Assembly (NCBI GenBank): GCA_048268845.1
Contig: JBLWUQ010000002.1
Span: forward strand, 62,001-126,000
DNA: 64,000 nt
Origin: Muriiphilus sp048268845
GTDB taxonomy: Bacteria; Pseudomonadota; Alphaproteobacteria; Rhodobacterales; Rhodobacteraceae
Direction of reading: 5' to 3'
Both the position numbers and the translations under genes were made by a program. Below, piece by piece: positions 41,581 to 50,547 of this stretch; position 1 is the first letter of the stretch; every line of letters begins with the position of its first letter. The notes beneath the pieces are model-generated. The model was given only the letters and a program-made list of their open reading frames with translations, did not search any database and had not been told where the DNA came from.

Positions 41581-43515
41581 ATGAAAAAGCTGTTCGCTGT
41601 GGATCGTTCGATGCTGCTGACGGTCCTGACCGTCCTCGGGATGTTCATGGCCACTCTCGCCCTCTGGCCGTTGCGCGGCAGCGCCGCCGAGCTTTCATCT
41701 CTCGTCGGTCTTGCACTGGTCTATCTGACCGGAGGGTTGCCGGCGGCGTGGCGGGCGATCGTCAGCATGTGGCAGGACCACGTTCTGGACATCGACCTGC
41801 TGATGGTCGTTGCGGCCGTTGCGGCGGCAGCCGTGGGCGCGCCGTTCGAAGGTGCGGTGCTGCTTACCCTGTTCAGCGTCTCGACAACATTGGAGCAGCG
41901 CGCACTTGGACGCGCGCGGCATGCCATCGAAGCCCTGATGGCCCTGCGTCCCGAGACCGCGCTGCGAAAATCGCCCGACGGCACCGTCACGGAGGTTCCG
42001 GTCGCGGACCTGAAGGTGGGCGACATCTTCGTGTTGCGCCCGGGTGCACGCGTTCCCACCGACGCGATGATCGTCACCGGCCGCGGCTCGCTGGACGAGG
42101 CGAACATCACCGGCGAGTCCATGCCCGTCACCAAGCAGAAGGGCGCCTTGGTCTTTGAGGCGACGGTCAACCTCGACGGGGTGCTGGAGGCAGCCGTCAC
42201 CAGGACGGTCGAGGAAAGCACGGTCGCGCGGATGATCGCCCTGGTGACCGAGGCGCAGGCGGCAAAGGCCCCGTCCGAACGCTTCAGCGAGTGGTTCGGG
42301 CAGCGATACACGATCGCGGTGCTGGTCGGTGCCGTCGTCGCCTTTGCGGTCTTCAGCTGGCTTGGGCGCGACTGGCACGAGGCGCTCTACCGGGCCGCGA
42401 TCCTGCTGGTCGCGGCGAGCCCCTGCGCAATCGTGATTTCGGTGCCCGCCGCGATCCTGTCCGCATTGTCGGCGGCTGCGCGCGGGGGCGTGCTGTTCAA
42501 GGGCGGGGCGGCGCTCGAAACGCTCGCGGCGGTCGATACGTTTGCGTTCGACAAGACAGGGACGCTGACGACCGGCAAGGCCTCGGTCTCCACCGTGGTC
42601 GCCCTTGACGGCGATGAGCAAGAATTCATGTCGCTGCTCGCCGGGCTCGAGGCCCATTCGGAACATCACAGCGGCGCGGCCATCCGGAGGGAGGCCGCCA
42701 ATCGCGGCATCCAGCCTGTCGACGTGACCAACGTGATCACCCAACCGGGCGAGGGAATCGTCGGCGATGCGGGCGGCGGCAAGCTCTGGGCGGGCAATCC
42801 GCGCATGGCGGCGCGGATGGGCGCCGAGATCGAGCACCAGGCCCTGAGCGCGCTGGTCGACGAGGCGCAGACGGTCATCTACTTCGGTCGGGATACCAGC
42901 CTGCTCGGAGCCGTCACCCTCGCCGATCAGGCCCGCGCGAGCTCCCGACCCGCACTTGCTGCACTTCGAGACAGCGGCGTCACGAAGATCCTCATGCTGA
43001 CCGGTGATCGCGCGCCCGTCGCTCTGCGGATCGGCAGCGAACTCGGGTTCCACCCCGACGAAGTTCACGCCGACATGCTGCCCGAGGACAAGGTCCGCAT
43101 GGTCGGCGAGCTTGCCGCCAAGGGCAAGGTCGCGTTCGTCGGGGATGGCGTCAACGACGCGGCAGCGCTCGCACGTGCCGATGTGGGGATCGCAATGGGC
43201 GCGGCGGGATCGGAAGTCGCGCTTCAGGCCGCCGACGTCGCGCTCCTGTCGGAAGACATGGGGCAGCTTGCAGAGGCACATCGACTGGCGCGCCGCACCG
43301 CGACGATCATCCGGCAGAACCTGGTCTTCGCCATGGGCGCCATGGCCGTCCTGGTCACTGGCGGGCTGTTCTTCGATCTGCCCTTGCCGCTGGCCGTGGT
43401 GGGCCACGAAGGCGGCACGGTTCTGGTGGTGCTCAACGGCTTGCGCCTGCTCCGCACGCCGCGTCGGCAGGGCGAAAAGAAGATGCCTGAAAGGGCAGGG
43501 GCGACCGTTCTTTGA
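41581..43515 (+). CDS. P1B-4-type heavy-metal (Co2+/Fe2+/Zn2+) exporting ATPase
   Basis: A 644-residue P-type ATPase without N-terminal metal-binding domains. The sixth-helix motif of the core reads S280-P281-C282 (VAASPCAIV) rather than CPC, the phosphorylated Asp is D324 (FDKTGTLTTG), TGES lies in DEANITGESMPV, the hinge is VGDGVNDAAALARADVG, and the last helices hold H609-E-G-G-T613 (VGHEGGTVLVVLNGLRLL). SPC plus HEGG(T/S) defines subgroup P1B-4 (CtpD, CoaT, PfeT), which exports Co2+, Fe2+ or related ions. ATG 41581 is used, with AGGT upstream; an earlier ATG at 41533 has its site too close. It may protect against excess ferrous iron produced by the upstream reductase. Confidence 0.92.
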   Translation: MKKLFAVDRSMLLTVLTVLGMFMATLALWPLRGSAAELSSLVGLALVYLTGGLPAAWRAIVSMWQDHVLDIDLLMVVAAVAAAAVGAPFEGAVLLTLFSVSTTLEQRALGRARHAIEALMALRPETALRKSPDGTVTEVPVADLKVGDIFVLRPGARVPTDAMIVTGRGSLDEANITGESMPVTKQKGALVFEATVNLDGVLEAAVTRTVEESTVARMIALVTEAQAAKAPSERFSEWFGQRYTIAVLVGAVVAFAVFSWLGRDWHEALYRAAILLVAASPCAIVISVPAAILSALSAAARGGVLFKGGAALETLAAVDTFAFDKTGTLTTGKASVSTVVALDGDEQEFMSLLAGLEAHSEHHSGAAIRREAANRGIQPVDVTNVITQPGEGIVGDAGGGKLWAGNPRMAARMGAEIEHQALSALVDEAQTVIYFGRDTSLLGAVTLADQARASSRPALAALRDSGVTKILMLTGDRAPVALRIGSELGFHPDEVHADMLPEDKVRMVGELAAKGKVAFVGDGVNDAAALARADVGIAMGAAGSEVALQAADVALLSEDMGQLAEAHRLARRTATIIRQNLVFAMGAMAVLVTGGLFFDLPLPLAVVGHEGGTVLVVLNGLRLLRTPRRQGEKKMPERAGATVL

Positions 43516-43734
43516 GATCGGGGCCGGTCGGTGCGAAGAAGCAGCGCGTGCGATTGGCGGTCGGGCCCGCCCGCCATGGCGGATACAATCGTGCAGCGGT
43601 TGCTGCGACGCGATTGCAACCCTGCCAGCGCCTTCCGAAGCGGGACCACGTGGACGGCGATTGCCGAAGCTCCCGCTGACTGAAGAAAACCACGCACCGC
43701 TGGAACGATCGCCGGTGCGGAACCCCTGCGACGT

Positions 43735-43751
43735 TTGACCGTTGTTGACCG
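43735..43751 (+). repeat. Direct repeat TTGACCG x2 ahead of the DUF2945 gene
   Basis: TTGACCG occurs at 43735-43741 and 43745-43751, exactly one helical turn apart, directly before the AGGAGGA ribosome site of the next gene. It may be a regulator half-site pair. The rest of the 251-bp gap after the ATPase holds a GC-rich potential hairpin around 43558-43578 (GGCGG...CCGCC) that could terminate the ATPase transcript. Confidence 0.35.
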
Positions 43752-43766
43752 AAAGGAGGAAACGCC

Positions 43767-43976
43767 ATGACTGACTTCAAGGTTGGCGATCACGTGAGGT
43801 GGAATTCCGAAGCCGGGCATGTCTCTGGCAGGATCATCAAGATCCACACCAGCGATTTCGACTACAAGGGGCACACCAGACGCGCGTCCGAGGATGAGCC
43901 GCAATATGAAATCAAGAGCGACAAGACAGACCATATCGCTGCCCACAAGCCAACGGCGCTGACGAAGATCGATTGA
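43767..43976 (+). CDS. DUF2945 (Tudor-like) small protein
   Basis: A 69-residue protein with the DUF2945 pattern: FKVGDHVRWNSEAGHVSGRI at the start, DYKGHTRRASEDEPQYEI and SDKTDHIAAHKPTALTKI at the end. These small cytoplasmic proteins have a Tudor/SH3-like barrel; their role is not established. A strong AGGAGGA lies just upstream. The stop overlaps the next start (TGATG), so it is coupled to the DUF488 gene, a pairing seen in stress-related loci. Confidence 0.9.
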   Translation: MTDFKVGDHVRWNSEAGHVSGRIIKIHTSDFDYKGHTRRASEDEPQYEIKSDKTDHIAAHKPTALTKID

Positions 43977-44536
43977 TGCCGGGTGGTTTTCGCACGGTCG
44001 GACATTCCAACCGCAGCCTCGCCACGTTCGTCGGGATTCTCGGGCGGGCAGGGGTCGAGGTGGTTGCCGATGTGCGCAGTTTTCCGCGCTCGCGCACCAA
44101 TCCGGCCTTCAGTATCGACAGCCTGCCGGATGATCTGCTCCGTCACGGGATCGGGTATGTGCATTTTCCGGATCTCGGGGGTCGGCGCGGGGTGCAACGG
44201 GACGTGCCGGGCCAGCTGAACGCGCTCTGGCGCAACCCGAGCTTTCACAATTATGCCGACTACGCGCTGTCCGAGCGGTTCGGCGCGGCGTATTCGGAAC
44301 TTGTCGACTTGGGCCAGAGCCGTCTTGTCGCGGTCATGTGTTCGGAAGCCGTCTGGTGGCGGTGTCATCGCCGCATCCTCGCCGACTATCTTCTGATGGA
44401 CGGCTTCAGGGTCATCCACCTGATGGGAGCGGGGCGAGAGACGCCGGCAACCCCGACGCCGGGAGCTCAGCGGCGGTCCGACGGAAAGGTCATCTATCCG
44501 GAGGCCGATGACGGCCTGGACGGCCACCAGCCTTGA
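43976..44536 (+). CDS. DUF488 family protein
   Basis: A 186-residue protein. It begins MPGGFRTVGHSNRSLATFVGIL and carries VVADVRSFPRSRTNPAF, YVHFPDLGGRR and the Cys-containing segment LVAVMCSEAVWWRCHRRILADYL, all DUF488 hallmarks. The conserved Arg/His/Cys residues suggest an enzyme or nucleic-acid-linked role, but no activity is established. ATG 43976 uses the last base of the DUF2945 stop. Confidence 0.9.
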   Translation: MPGGFRTVGHSNRSLATFVGILGRAGVEVVADVRSFPRSRTNPAFSIDSLPDDLLRHGIGYVHFPDLGGRRGVQRDVPGQLNALWRNPSFHNYADYALSERFGAAYSELVDLGQSRLVAVMCSEAVWWRCHRRILADYLLMDGFRVIHLMGAGRETPATPTPGAQRRSDGKVIYPEADDGLDGHQP

Positions 44537-45006
44537 GGTCGCCACGATCGGGGGGCGGGACGCGGCCTTGCCTCTGACGGTTGCGCAATGCGTTGCGTCC
44601 ACCTTCCGACGATGCACCGTCCGTCCGCGGCGAAAGCGGAGCGAATCCCCCGGCGGCGCGATCCTGGAACTCGTCCAGGTCAACCGCTCACGTATGGGAT
44701 GTGCGAAAATTCCGAGTTTCCTCTATCAAATGACCCACATATGCCTGTGTTTTCGAGTAAATCGGGAAAATAATCTGCCACCTCGCGTGTAAGAATTCCG
44801 ATGCACCCGCAGGACGCGCCGCGTTCTGGCGTTGGTCTGCAAGCTTCAGGAACCGGCTCAATGTCACGCTCGCGAATTGCGAAAGTCCCCTTCAGGCGTA
44901 TCACGGTGGTGCAACATCTGGTGCACGGTTTCGGCTTTTCGGACGATGAGCTGGAGCGCCAAGGTCGGCGCGTCCACGGCGATCCGGTCAGGAAAGAACC
45001 TCAGCA
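44537..45006. other. 470-bp intergenic region before the second peptide-type importer
   Basis: No convincing gene is present; a 69-codon open frame at 44801-45010 has no ribosome site or recognised similarity. An AT-rich stretch at about 44700-44780 (with TTTTC...GAAAA arms around 44753-44773) is the likeliest promoter area for the plus-strand operon that begins at 45007. Confidence 0.4.
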
Positions 45007-45990
45007 ATGACGATGACCGTCTGGATCCTGCGCCGGATTGTTCAGGCCGCGGTGGTTGTGCTGGCGATGTCGATGATCGTCTTCATCGGCATGCATCTGG
45101 TCGGCGATCCCGTTGACGTGCTCCTGACGCAGGAATCGACCCATGAGGATCGCGCCCGCCTGATCGAGAGCCTTGGGCTGGATCGCCCGCTCTGGGCGCA
45201 ATACCTCAGTTTCCTTGGCAGTGCGCTGCAGGGAGAGCTGGGCAACAGTTTCGTCTACAACACGCCGGCGGTGACGTTGATCCTGCAACGCCTTCCGGCC
45301 ACGTTGGAACTTGCGTTCTCGGCCCTGTTCATCGCGATCCTGATCGGGGTGCCACTGGGGCTTTATGCAGGCATGCGCCCAAGCAGTCCGCTGGCAAAAA
45401 TCATCACGACGGGCAGCATCCTCGGTTTCTCGCTGCCGACGTTCTGGGTCGGCCTGCTGATGATAATGGTGTTCAGCGTCTCGCTCGGGTGGCTGCCTGC
45501 CAGCGGGCGCGGCGAGACGGTGCGCGTGTTGGGCGTCGAATGGTCGTTCCTGACCTGGGACGGGCTTCGACACCTGTTTCTGCCGGCGCTGAACCTGTCC
45601 CTGTTCAAGGCGTCGATGGTCATCCGGCTGACAAGGTCCGGCGTGCGCGAGGTGATCGGGTTGGACTATGTCAAGTTCGCCCGCGCTAAGGGGCTCGCGC
45701 CGAGTCGCATCGTGATCGTGCATATCCTGCGCAACACGATGATCCCGCTGGTCACCGTGCTGGGGCTCGAGCTTGGATCGACCATCGCCTTCGCGGTGGT
45801 CACGGAAAGCATCTTTTCCTGGCCCGGCGCGGGCAAGCTGATTCTGGACAGCCTGAACGCGCTCGACCGACCGGTTGTCGTGGCCTACCTGCTGGTGGTC
45901 GTCACGTTGTTCGTCACGATCAACCTGATCGTCGACATCCTCTACCGTGTGCTCGACCCGCGGGTGCGCCTGGGAGGAGCAGCGACATGA
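45007..45990 (+). CDS. Oligopeptide-type ABC permease (DppB family), second system
   Basis: A 327-residue inner-membrane permease, first gene of a second Opp/Dpp operon. The first helix MTVWILRRIVQAAVVVLAMS is followed by a loop with DPVDVLLTQESTHEDRARLI, and the EAA-type loop is ARAKGLAPSRIVIVHILRNT. Six helices are evident. It is similar in plan to the DppB-like protein at 16.3 kb but clearly not a recent copy. CCTCAGCAATG shows only a weak ribosome site. Stop overlaps the next start by 4 bp. Confidence 0.93.
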   Translation: MTMTVWILRRIVQAAVVVLAMSMIVFIGMHLVGDPVDVLLTQESTHEDRARLIESLGLDRPLWAQYLSFLGSALQGELGNSFVYNTPAVTLILQRLPATLELAFSALFIAILIGVPLGLYAGMRPSSPLAKIITTGSILGFSLPTFWVGLLMIMVFSVSLGWLPASGRGETVRVLGVEWSFLTWDGLRHLFLPALNLSLFKASMVIRLTRSGVREVIGLDYVKFARAKGLAPSRIVIVHILRNTMIPLVTVLGLELGSTIAFAVVTESIFSWPGAGKLILDSLNALDRPVVVAYLLVVVTLFVTINLIVDILYRVLDPRVRLGGAAT

Positions 45991-46886
45991 CTGCAACGAC
46001 GGAACAGGCGCCCCGTTCTCCCGCGATTGACCGCGTGGTCGATTTCTTTCGCTCGCCAATCGCGGTGCTCGGGCTGGTGCTTGCGCTGACATTCGTGGTC
46101 GTCGCGATCTTTGCGCCGTGGATCGCCCCGCAGAACCCCTACGACCTCATGCAGATCGACGTGATGGATGCGCGGATGCCACCCGGAACGGTGAGCTTCA
46201 GCGGAGAGATGACGCATCTTCTGGGCACCGACGGGCAGGGGCGGGACCTGCTGTCGGCGATCTTCTATGGCCTGCGGATCAGCCTGTTCGTCGGCATCGG
46301 GTCGGCCCTTCTGGCCGGCATGCTCGGGACGGGCCTGGGCCTGACCGCAGCCTATGCCGGTGGACGGGTGGATTCGATCATCATGCGCGTGGTCGATCTG
46401 GTGATGGCGCTGCCCTCGATCCTCGTCGCACTCCTGATGCTGGCGGTATTCGGGCGCGGCGTGGGCAACGTGATCCTGACGCTGGTGCTGCTGGAATGGG
46501 CCTATTACGCCCGCACCGCGCGCAGCCAGGCGCTGGTCGAAAGCCAGCGTGACTATATCGAGGCGGCGCGTGGGTTGGGCCTGTCGTCGGTCCGCATCCT
46601 GCGGCGCCATATCCTGCCCAACTGCATGCCGCCCCTGATCGTGGTCGGCACCCTGCAGATCGCCCGCGCGATCACGCTGGAAGCAACGCTGAGCTTTCTC
46701 GGTCTGGGTGTTCCGATCACCGAACCGTCGCTGGGGTTGCTGGTGTCCAACGGCTATCAATACATGCTGTCAGGTGCCTACTGGATCAGTTTCTTTCCCG
46801 GACTTGCACTGCTTCTGGTGATTGTCTCGATCAACCTGATCGCCGACAGGCTGCGTGAGGTCCTTGACCCGAGGGCGCTGCGATGA
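45987..46886 (+). CDS. Oligopeptide-type ABC permease (DppC family), second system
   Basis: A 299-residue permease. The N-terminal helix FFRSPIAVLGLVLALTFVVV, the loop LLGTDGQGRDLLSAIFYGLR and the EAA-type loop ARGLGLSSVRILRRHILPN identify the DppC/OppC family. ATG 45987 overlaps the DppB stop, and its own stop overlaps dppD by 4 bp. Confidence 0.93.
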   Translation: MTATTEQAPRSPAIDRVVDFFRSPIAVLGLVLALTFVVVAIFAPWIAPQNPYDLMQIDVMDARMPPGTVSFSGEMTHLLGTDGQGRDLLSAIFYGLRISLFVGIGSALLAGMLGTGLGLTAAYAGGRVDSIIMRVVDLVMALPSILVALLMLAVFGRGVGNVILTLVLLEWAYYARTARSQALVESQRDYIEAARGLGLSSVRILRRHILPNCMPPLIVVGTLQIARAITLEATLSFLGLGVPITEPSLGLLVSNGYQYMLSGAYWISFFPGLALLLVIVSINLIADRLREVLDPRALR

Positions 46887-47893
46887 CCGCTCCGCTTCTG
46901 GAAGTGCGCGGCCTGTGCACCCGTTTCACCTCGCGAGGGCAGGAATTGCGCGCGGTCGAGGATGTGTCATTCACCCTGAACGAGAGCGAAACGCTGGGCC
47001 TTGTCGGCGAGTCCGGTTCAGGCAAGTCCGTGACAGGGTTTTCCATCATGGGTCTGATCGACCCGCCCGGGCGCATCGCCTCGGGTCAGATATTGTATCG
47101 CGGACGCGACCTGGCGGCGATGAGCGCGCGGGAAATGCGCAGTGTGCAGGGCAACCGCATCGCGATGATCTTTCAGGACCCGATGATGACGCTCAACCCC
47201 GTGCTCCGGATCGGCACGCAGATGAGCGAGGCGATCCTGGCCCATGAGCGGGTCGATGCCGCGACCGCACGGGAAAGATCGCGCGATGCGCTGGCCGCCA
47301 CCGGAATCCCCGGCCCCGAAAGCCGGCTGGATGCCTATCCGCATCAGCTCTCCGGTGGCATGCGTCAACGTGTGGCAATCGCCATCGCCATGCTGAACCG
47401 GCCCGAGATCATCATTGCCGACGAACCTACCACGGCGCTCGACGTGTCGATCCAGGCACAGATCCTGGTCGAGGTTCAGGCGTTGGTCCAGGCGACCGGC
47501 ATGGCACTGATCTGGATCTCGCACGACCTGTCGGTGGTTGCGGGTATCGCCGACAAGGTCGCCGTGATGTATGCCGGCCGCATCGTGGAAAAGGGCCCGG
47601 TGGACGGGGTGCTGGACCACCCGCGCCATCCCTATACCGCAGGCCTGATCGCCAGCCTGCCGGGGCAGGCCCTTCCTGGCACCCGGCTGACCCAGATCCG
47701 CGGCACCGCGCCCAACATGTTCCATCCGCCCGAAGGCTGCGCGTTCGCCCCCAGATGCGACCGGGCGAGCGAAACCTGCAGGCAGCAGCCGATGCTCAGC
47801 GCCGATACGGAGCAGCACGTGCGTTGCTTTCATCCGCTATCGGGAGCGGCTTCACCCGCCGAACCCGCAGGCAAGAAGGAGAGCCTGCCGTGA
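46883..47893 (+). CDS. Oligopeptide-type ABC ATPase (DppD family), second system
   Basis: A 336-residue ATPase. Walker A is GESGSGKSVTG, the Q-loop FQDPMMTLNP, the signature LSGGMRQRVAI and Walker B IIIADEPTTALDV; the C-terminal Cys cluster is CAFAPRCDRASETC. Stop overlaps the next ATG by one base (TGATG). Confidence 0.94.
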   Translation: MTAPLLEVRGLCTRFTSRGQELRAVEDVSFTLNESETLGLVGESGSGKSVTGFSIMGLIDPPGRIASGQILYRGRDLAAMSAREMRSVQGNRIAMIFQDPMMTLNPVLRIGTQMSEAILAHERVDAATARERSRDALAATGIPGPESRLDAYPHQLSGGMRQRVAIAIAMLNRPEIIIADEPTTALDVSIQAQILVEVQALVQATGMALIWISHDLSVVAGIADKVAVMYAGRIVEKGPVDGVLDHPRHPYTAGLIASLPGQALPGTRLTQIRGTAPNMFHPPEGCAFAPRCDRASETCRQQPMLSADTEQHVRCFHPLSGAASPAEPAGKKESLP

Positions 47894-48942
47894 TGCCGGA
47901 CAAAGCCGCCAGCAGCCTGCCAGGCGCCGAACCCGCCGAAGTTGTGCTGTCCATGCAGGACGTCAGCAAACGCTTTGGCGATGCGAAACGCTCATGGGCG
48001 ATGCGGTTGGGTCTGACCCAACCCGAGCCGGTGGTTCATGCGCTGGACGGTATCGACCTGACCATTCACGCCGGCGAGGTCATGGGGCTGGTCGGGGAAT
48101 CGGGTAGCGGCAAGTCAACGCTGGGTCGGATCGCCGCCGGGCTGCTCCAGCCGAGCGGCGGCACATTGCGTGTCTATGATCGCGACCCGGCCCGCGACAA
48201 GACCATCCACCGCGACGTGCAGATGATCTTTCAGGACCCCCAGGCCAGCCTCAACCCGCGGATGCGCATCGACCAGGCCGTCGGCGAGGCTCCGCGGCTT
48301 CACGGCATGATCAAGGGGCGAGGGCTTGACGACTATGTCAGCGAACAGCTGGTGCGGGTGGGGCTTGACCCGGCAGCACGGTCACGCTTTCCGCATCAGT
48401 TCAGCGGCGGTCAGCGTCAGCGGATAAACATCGCCCGGGCGCTGGCACTCAATCCGCGGTTCCTCGTCTGCGACGAATCCATTGCCTCGCTGGACGTCTC
48501 GATCCAGGCGCAGATCCTCAACCTGTTCATGGATCTGCGGGATGACCTGAACCTGACCTACCTGTTCATCAGCCACGATCTGCGCGCGGTGCAACACATA
48601 TGCGACCGGGTGGCCATCATGTATCTGGGCCGGATCGTGGAGGAAATGCCGACGGCATCGTTCTCGGACCGGGCGAACCATCCCTATACCCAGGCATTGC
48701 TGGCAGAGATCCCGGATCTGAAGAACCGCCGCAAGACCTTCACCGCGATCAAGGGCGAAATCCCCAGCCCGATCAACCCGCCGTCCGGGTGTCATTTCCA
48801 CCCGCGCTGTCCCTTCGCATTTGACCGCTGCCGCACCGAGCGGCCCGCCCTCAGGACCATCGGAGACGCGCATCGCAGCGCCTGCCATTTGAACGACGAA
48901 CAGTCACGCCGGAACGGCGGCGACACGAGAATACCAGCATGA
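47893..48942 (+). CDS. Oligopeptide-type ABC ATPase (DppF family), second system
   Basis: A 349-residue ATPase. Walker A is GESGSGKSTLGR, the Q-loop FQDPQASLNP, the signature FSGGQRQRINIARAL and the Cys cluster CHFHPRCPFAFDRC. The segment after Walker B reads VCDESIASLDVS where relatives, including the three other Opp-type ATPases in this window, have DEPTxALDVS; the catalytic Asp-Glu is kept. The first 20 residues are an extra tail. ATG 47893 shares a base with the dppD stop. Confidence 0.93.
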   Translation: MPDKAASSLPGAEPAEVVLSMQDVSKRFGDAKRSWAMRLGLTQPEPVVHALDGIDLTIHAGEVMGLVGESGSGKSTLGRIAAGLLQPSGGTLRVYDRDPARDKTIHRDVQMIFQDPQASLNPRMRIDQAVGEAPRLHGMIKGRGLDDYVSEQLVRVGLDPAARSRFPHQFSGGQRQRINIARALALNPRFLVCDESIASLDVSIQAQILNLFMDLRDDLNLTYLFISHDLRAVQHICDRVAIMYLGRIVEEMPTASFSDRANHPYTQALLAEIPDLKNRRKTFTAIKGEIPSPINPPSGCHFHPRCPFAFDRCRTERPALRTIGDAHRSACHLNDEQSRRNGGDTRIPA

Positions 48943-48956
48943 AAGAGGAGATCATG

Positions 48957-50534
48957 ATGCTGATACCACGATGGAAGACATTGGTGGCTGCACTCTGCGC
49001 GTCTTGCGCCGTGACGGCCGCCAGCGCGCAGAACCTGACCATCGGTTATTCCGATGCGATTTCGTCTCTCGACCCGCAGCTGAACAATCATGCCGGCGAT
49101 CACAACTCGGCGCAGATGCTGTTCAGCACCTTGACCCCCAAGGACGTCAACGGCCCGGTGCCCTGGCTCGCGGCAAGTTGGGAGCTGATCGACCCGACAA
49201 CCTGGGAATTCAAGTTGCGTGAGGATGCCAACTGGACCGACGGGACTCCGGTCACATCGGACGACATCAAGTTCTCCTACGAGCGCGCCATTGACGTGCC
49301 GGGCAGCGTTGCCAGTTTCCGGGGCTTCCTGCGCACGGTGGAGGATGTCGAGATCATCGACGACAAGACCTTCCGCATCATTACCAACGTTCCGAACCCG
49401 CTGCTGCCGATCAACCTGTCCACGGTCTATGTCGTCAGCAGGCATGTGGGCGAGGGCGCGCTGAGCGACGACTACAACAGCGGCAAGGCGCTGGTCGGAT
49501 CGGGCGCTTACGAGCTTGAGACCTACATTCCGGGCGACCGGCTGGTGATGACCCGGAACGAGGGATACTGGGGCCCGAAACCGGAGTGGGAAAAGGTCGA
49601 TTATCGCGATATCTCCAATCCCGCAGCGCGCACGGCGGCGCTTCTGGCCGGGGACGTGGATGTGATCGACAAGGTTTCCCTGTCCGACCTGGACACCCTG
49701 GAAGCCAGCGACAAGGTGACGGTCTATTCCTATCCGGGGCTGCGTGTGCTGTTGCTGCAACCCAGCTTCAACCCCGCGCCGAGCGAATTCATCACGGCCG
49801 CCGACGGCAGCCCGCTGGACGTGAATCCGCTGCTCGACGTCCGGGTCCGCGAGGCCCTCAACATCGCCATCAACCGCGAAGCGATCGCCGACCGCATCAT
49901 GCGCGGCGGTGCCACGGTGGCCAATCAATGGATGCCCGAAGGCACGTTCGGCTACGATCCCGAAATCGGGGATATCGCCTATGATCCCGAAGCGGCCAAG
50001 GCGTTGCTTGCCGAAGCGGGCTATCCCGATGGCTTCCGTCTGACCATGCACGTCCCCGGCGACCGTTATCCGATGGCGACCGAAACCGCGCAGGCCGTGG
50101 CGCAGTTCTGGACCCGCGCGGGCGTTGCCACCCAGATCGAGGCGGTTCCCTACTCCGTCTACGCCGGGCGTGCCAACAAGAACGAATATGCCATGTCGAT
50201 GATCGGCTGGGGCAACGGAACCGGCGAAGGCACCTATGCCATGACCACGATCCTTGCGACCTATGACACCGACAAGGGCCTGGGTGCCTCCAACTGGGGT
50301 CGCTTCAGCAGCGAACGGCTGGATGCGGCGCTGGAAATGGCGACGTCCGAATTCGACGACGCCGCGCGGGAACAATTCATCTTCGACGGCGTCAAGGCCG
50401 TGTCCGAAGAGGTGGGCGTGATCCCGCTGTTCCACTACAAGATCATCTGGGCCGCTCGCAACGATCTGAAGGTCATTCCCTGGACCAGCGACCGCCACGT
50501 CGCCCAACAGGTGACGACCATTGAAAACCAGTGA
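48957..50534 (+). CDS. ABC transporter substrate-binding protein, family 5, second system
   Basis: A 525-residue periplasmic receptor. Signal peptide residues 1-24 end VTAASA before QNLTIGYSDAISSLDPQ; WEFKLREDANWTDGTPVTSD and the C-terminal FHYKIIWAARNDLKVIPW are typical of SBP_bac_5. ATG 48957 has AGGAG at 6 nt; ATG 48954 or ATG 48939 (ATGA overlap with the dppF stop) would only lengthen the signal peptide. It differs clearly from the duplicated receptors at 12.5-15.8 kb, so a different ligand is expected. Confidence 0.93.
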   Translation: MLIPRWKTLVAALCASCAVTAASAQNLTIGYSDAISSLDPQLNNHAGDHNSAQMLFSTLTPKDVNGPVPWLAASWELIDPTTWEFKLREDANWTDGTPVTSDDIKFSYERAIDVPGSVASFRGFLRTVEDVEIIDDKTFRIITNVPNPLLPINLSTVYVVSRHVGEGALSDDYNSGKALVGSGAYELETYIPGDRLVMTRNEGYWGPKPEWEKVDYRDISNPAARTAALLAGDVDVIDKVSLSDLDTLEASDKVTVYSYPGLRVLLLQPSFNPAPSEFITAADGSPLDVNPLLDVRVREALNIAINREAIADRIMRGGATVANQWMPEGTFGYDPEIGDIAYDPEAAKALLAEAGYPDGFRLTMHVPGDRYPMATETAQAVAQFWTRAGVATQIEAVPYSVYAGRANKNEYAMSMIGWGNGTGEGTYAMTTILATYDTDKGLGASNWGRFSSERLDAALEMATSEFDDAAREQFIFDGVKAVSEEVGVIPLFHYKIIWAARNDLKVIPWTSDRHVAQQVTTIENQ

Positions 50535-50547
50535 GACGGGGCGAGGC

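Noticed and set aside
44801..45010. A 69-codon frame upstream of the second DppB gene
   Set aside because: No ribosome site, no recognisable family, and it runs into the permease start; treated as non-coding.
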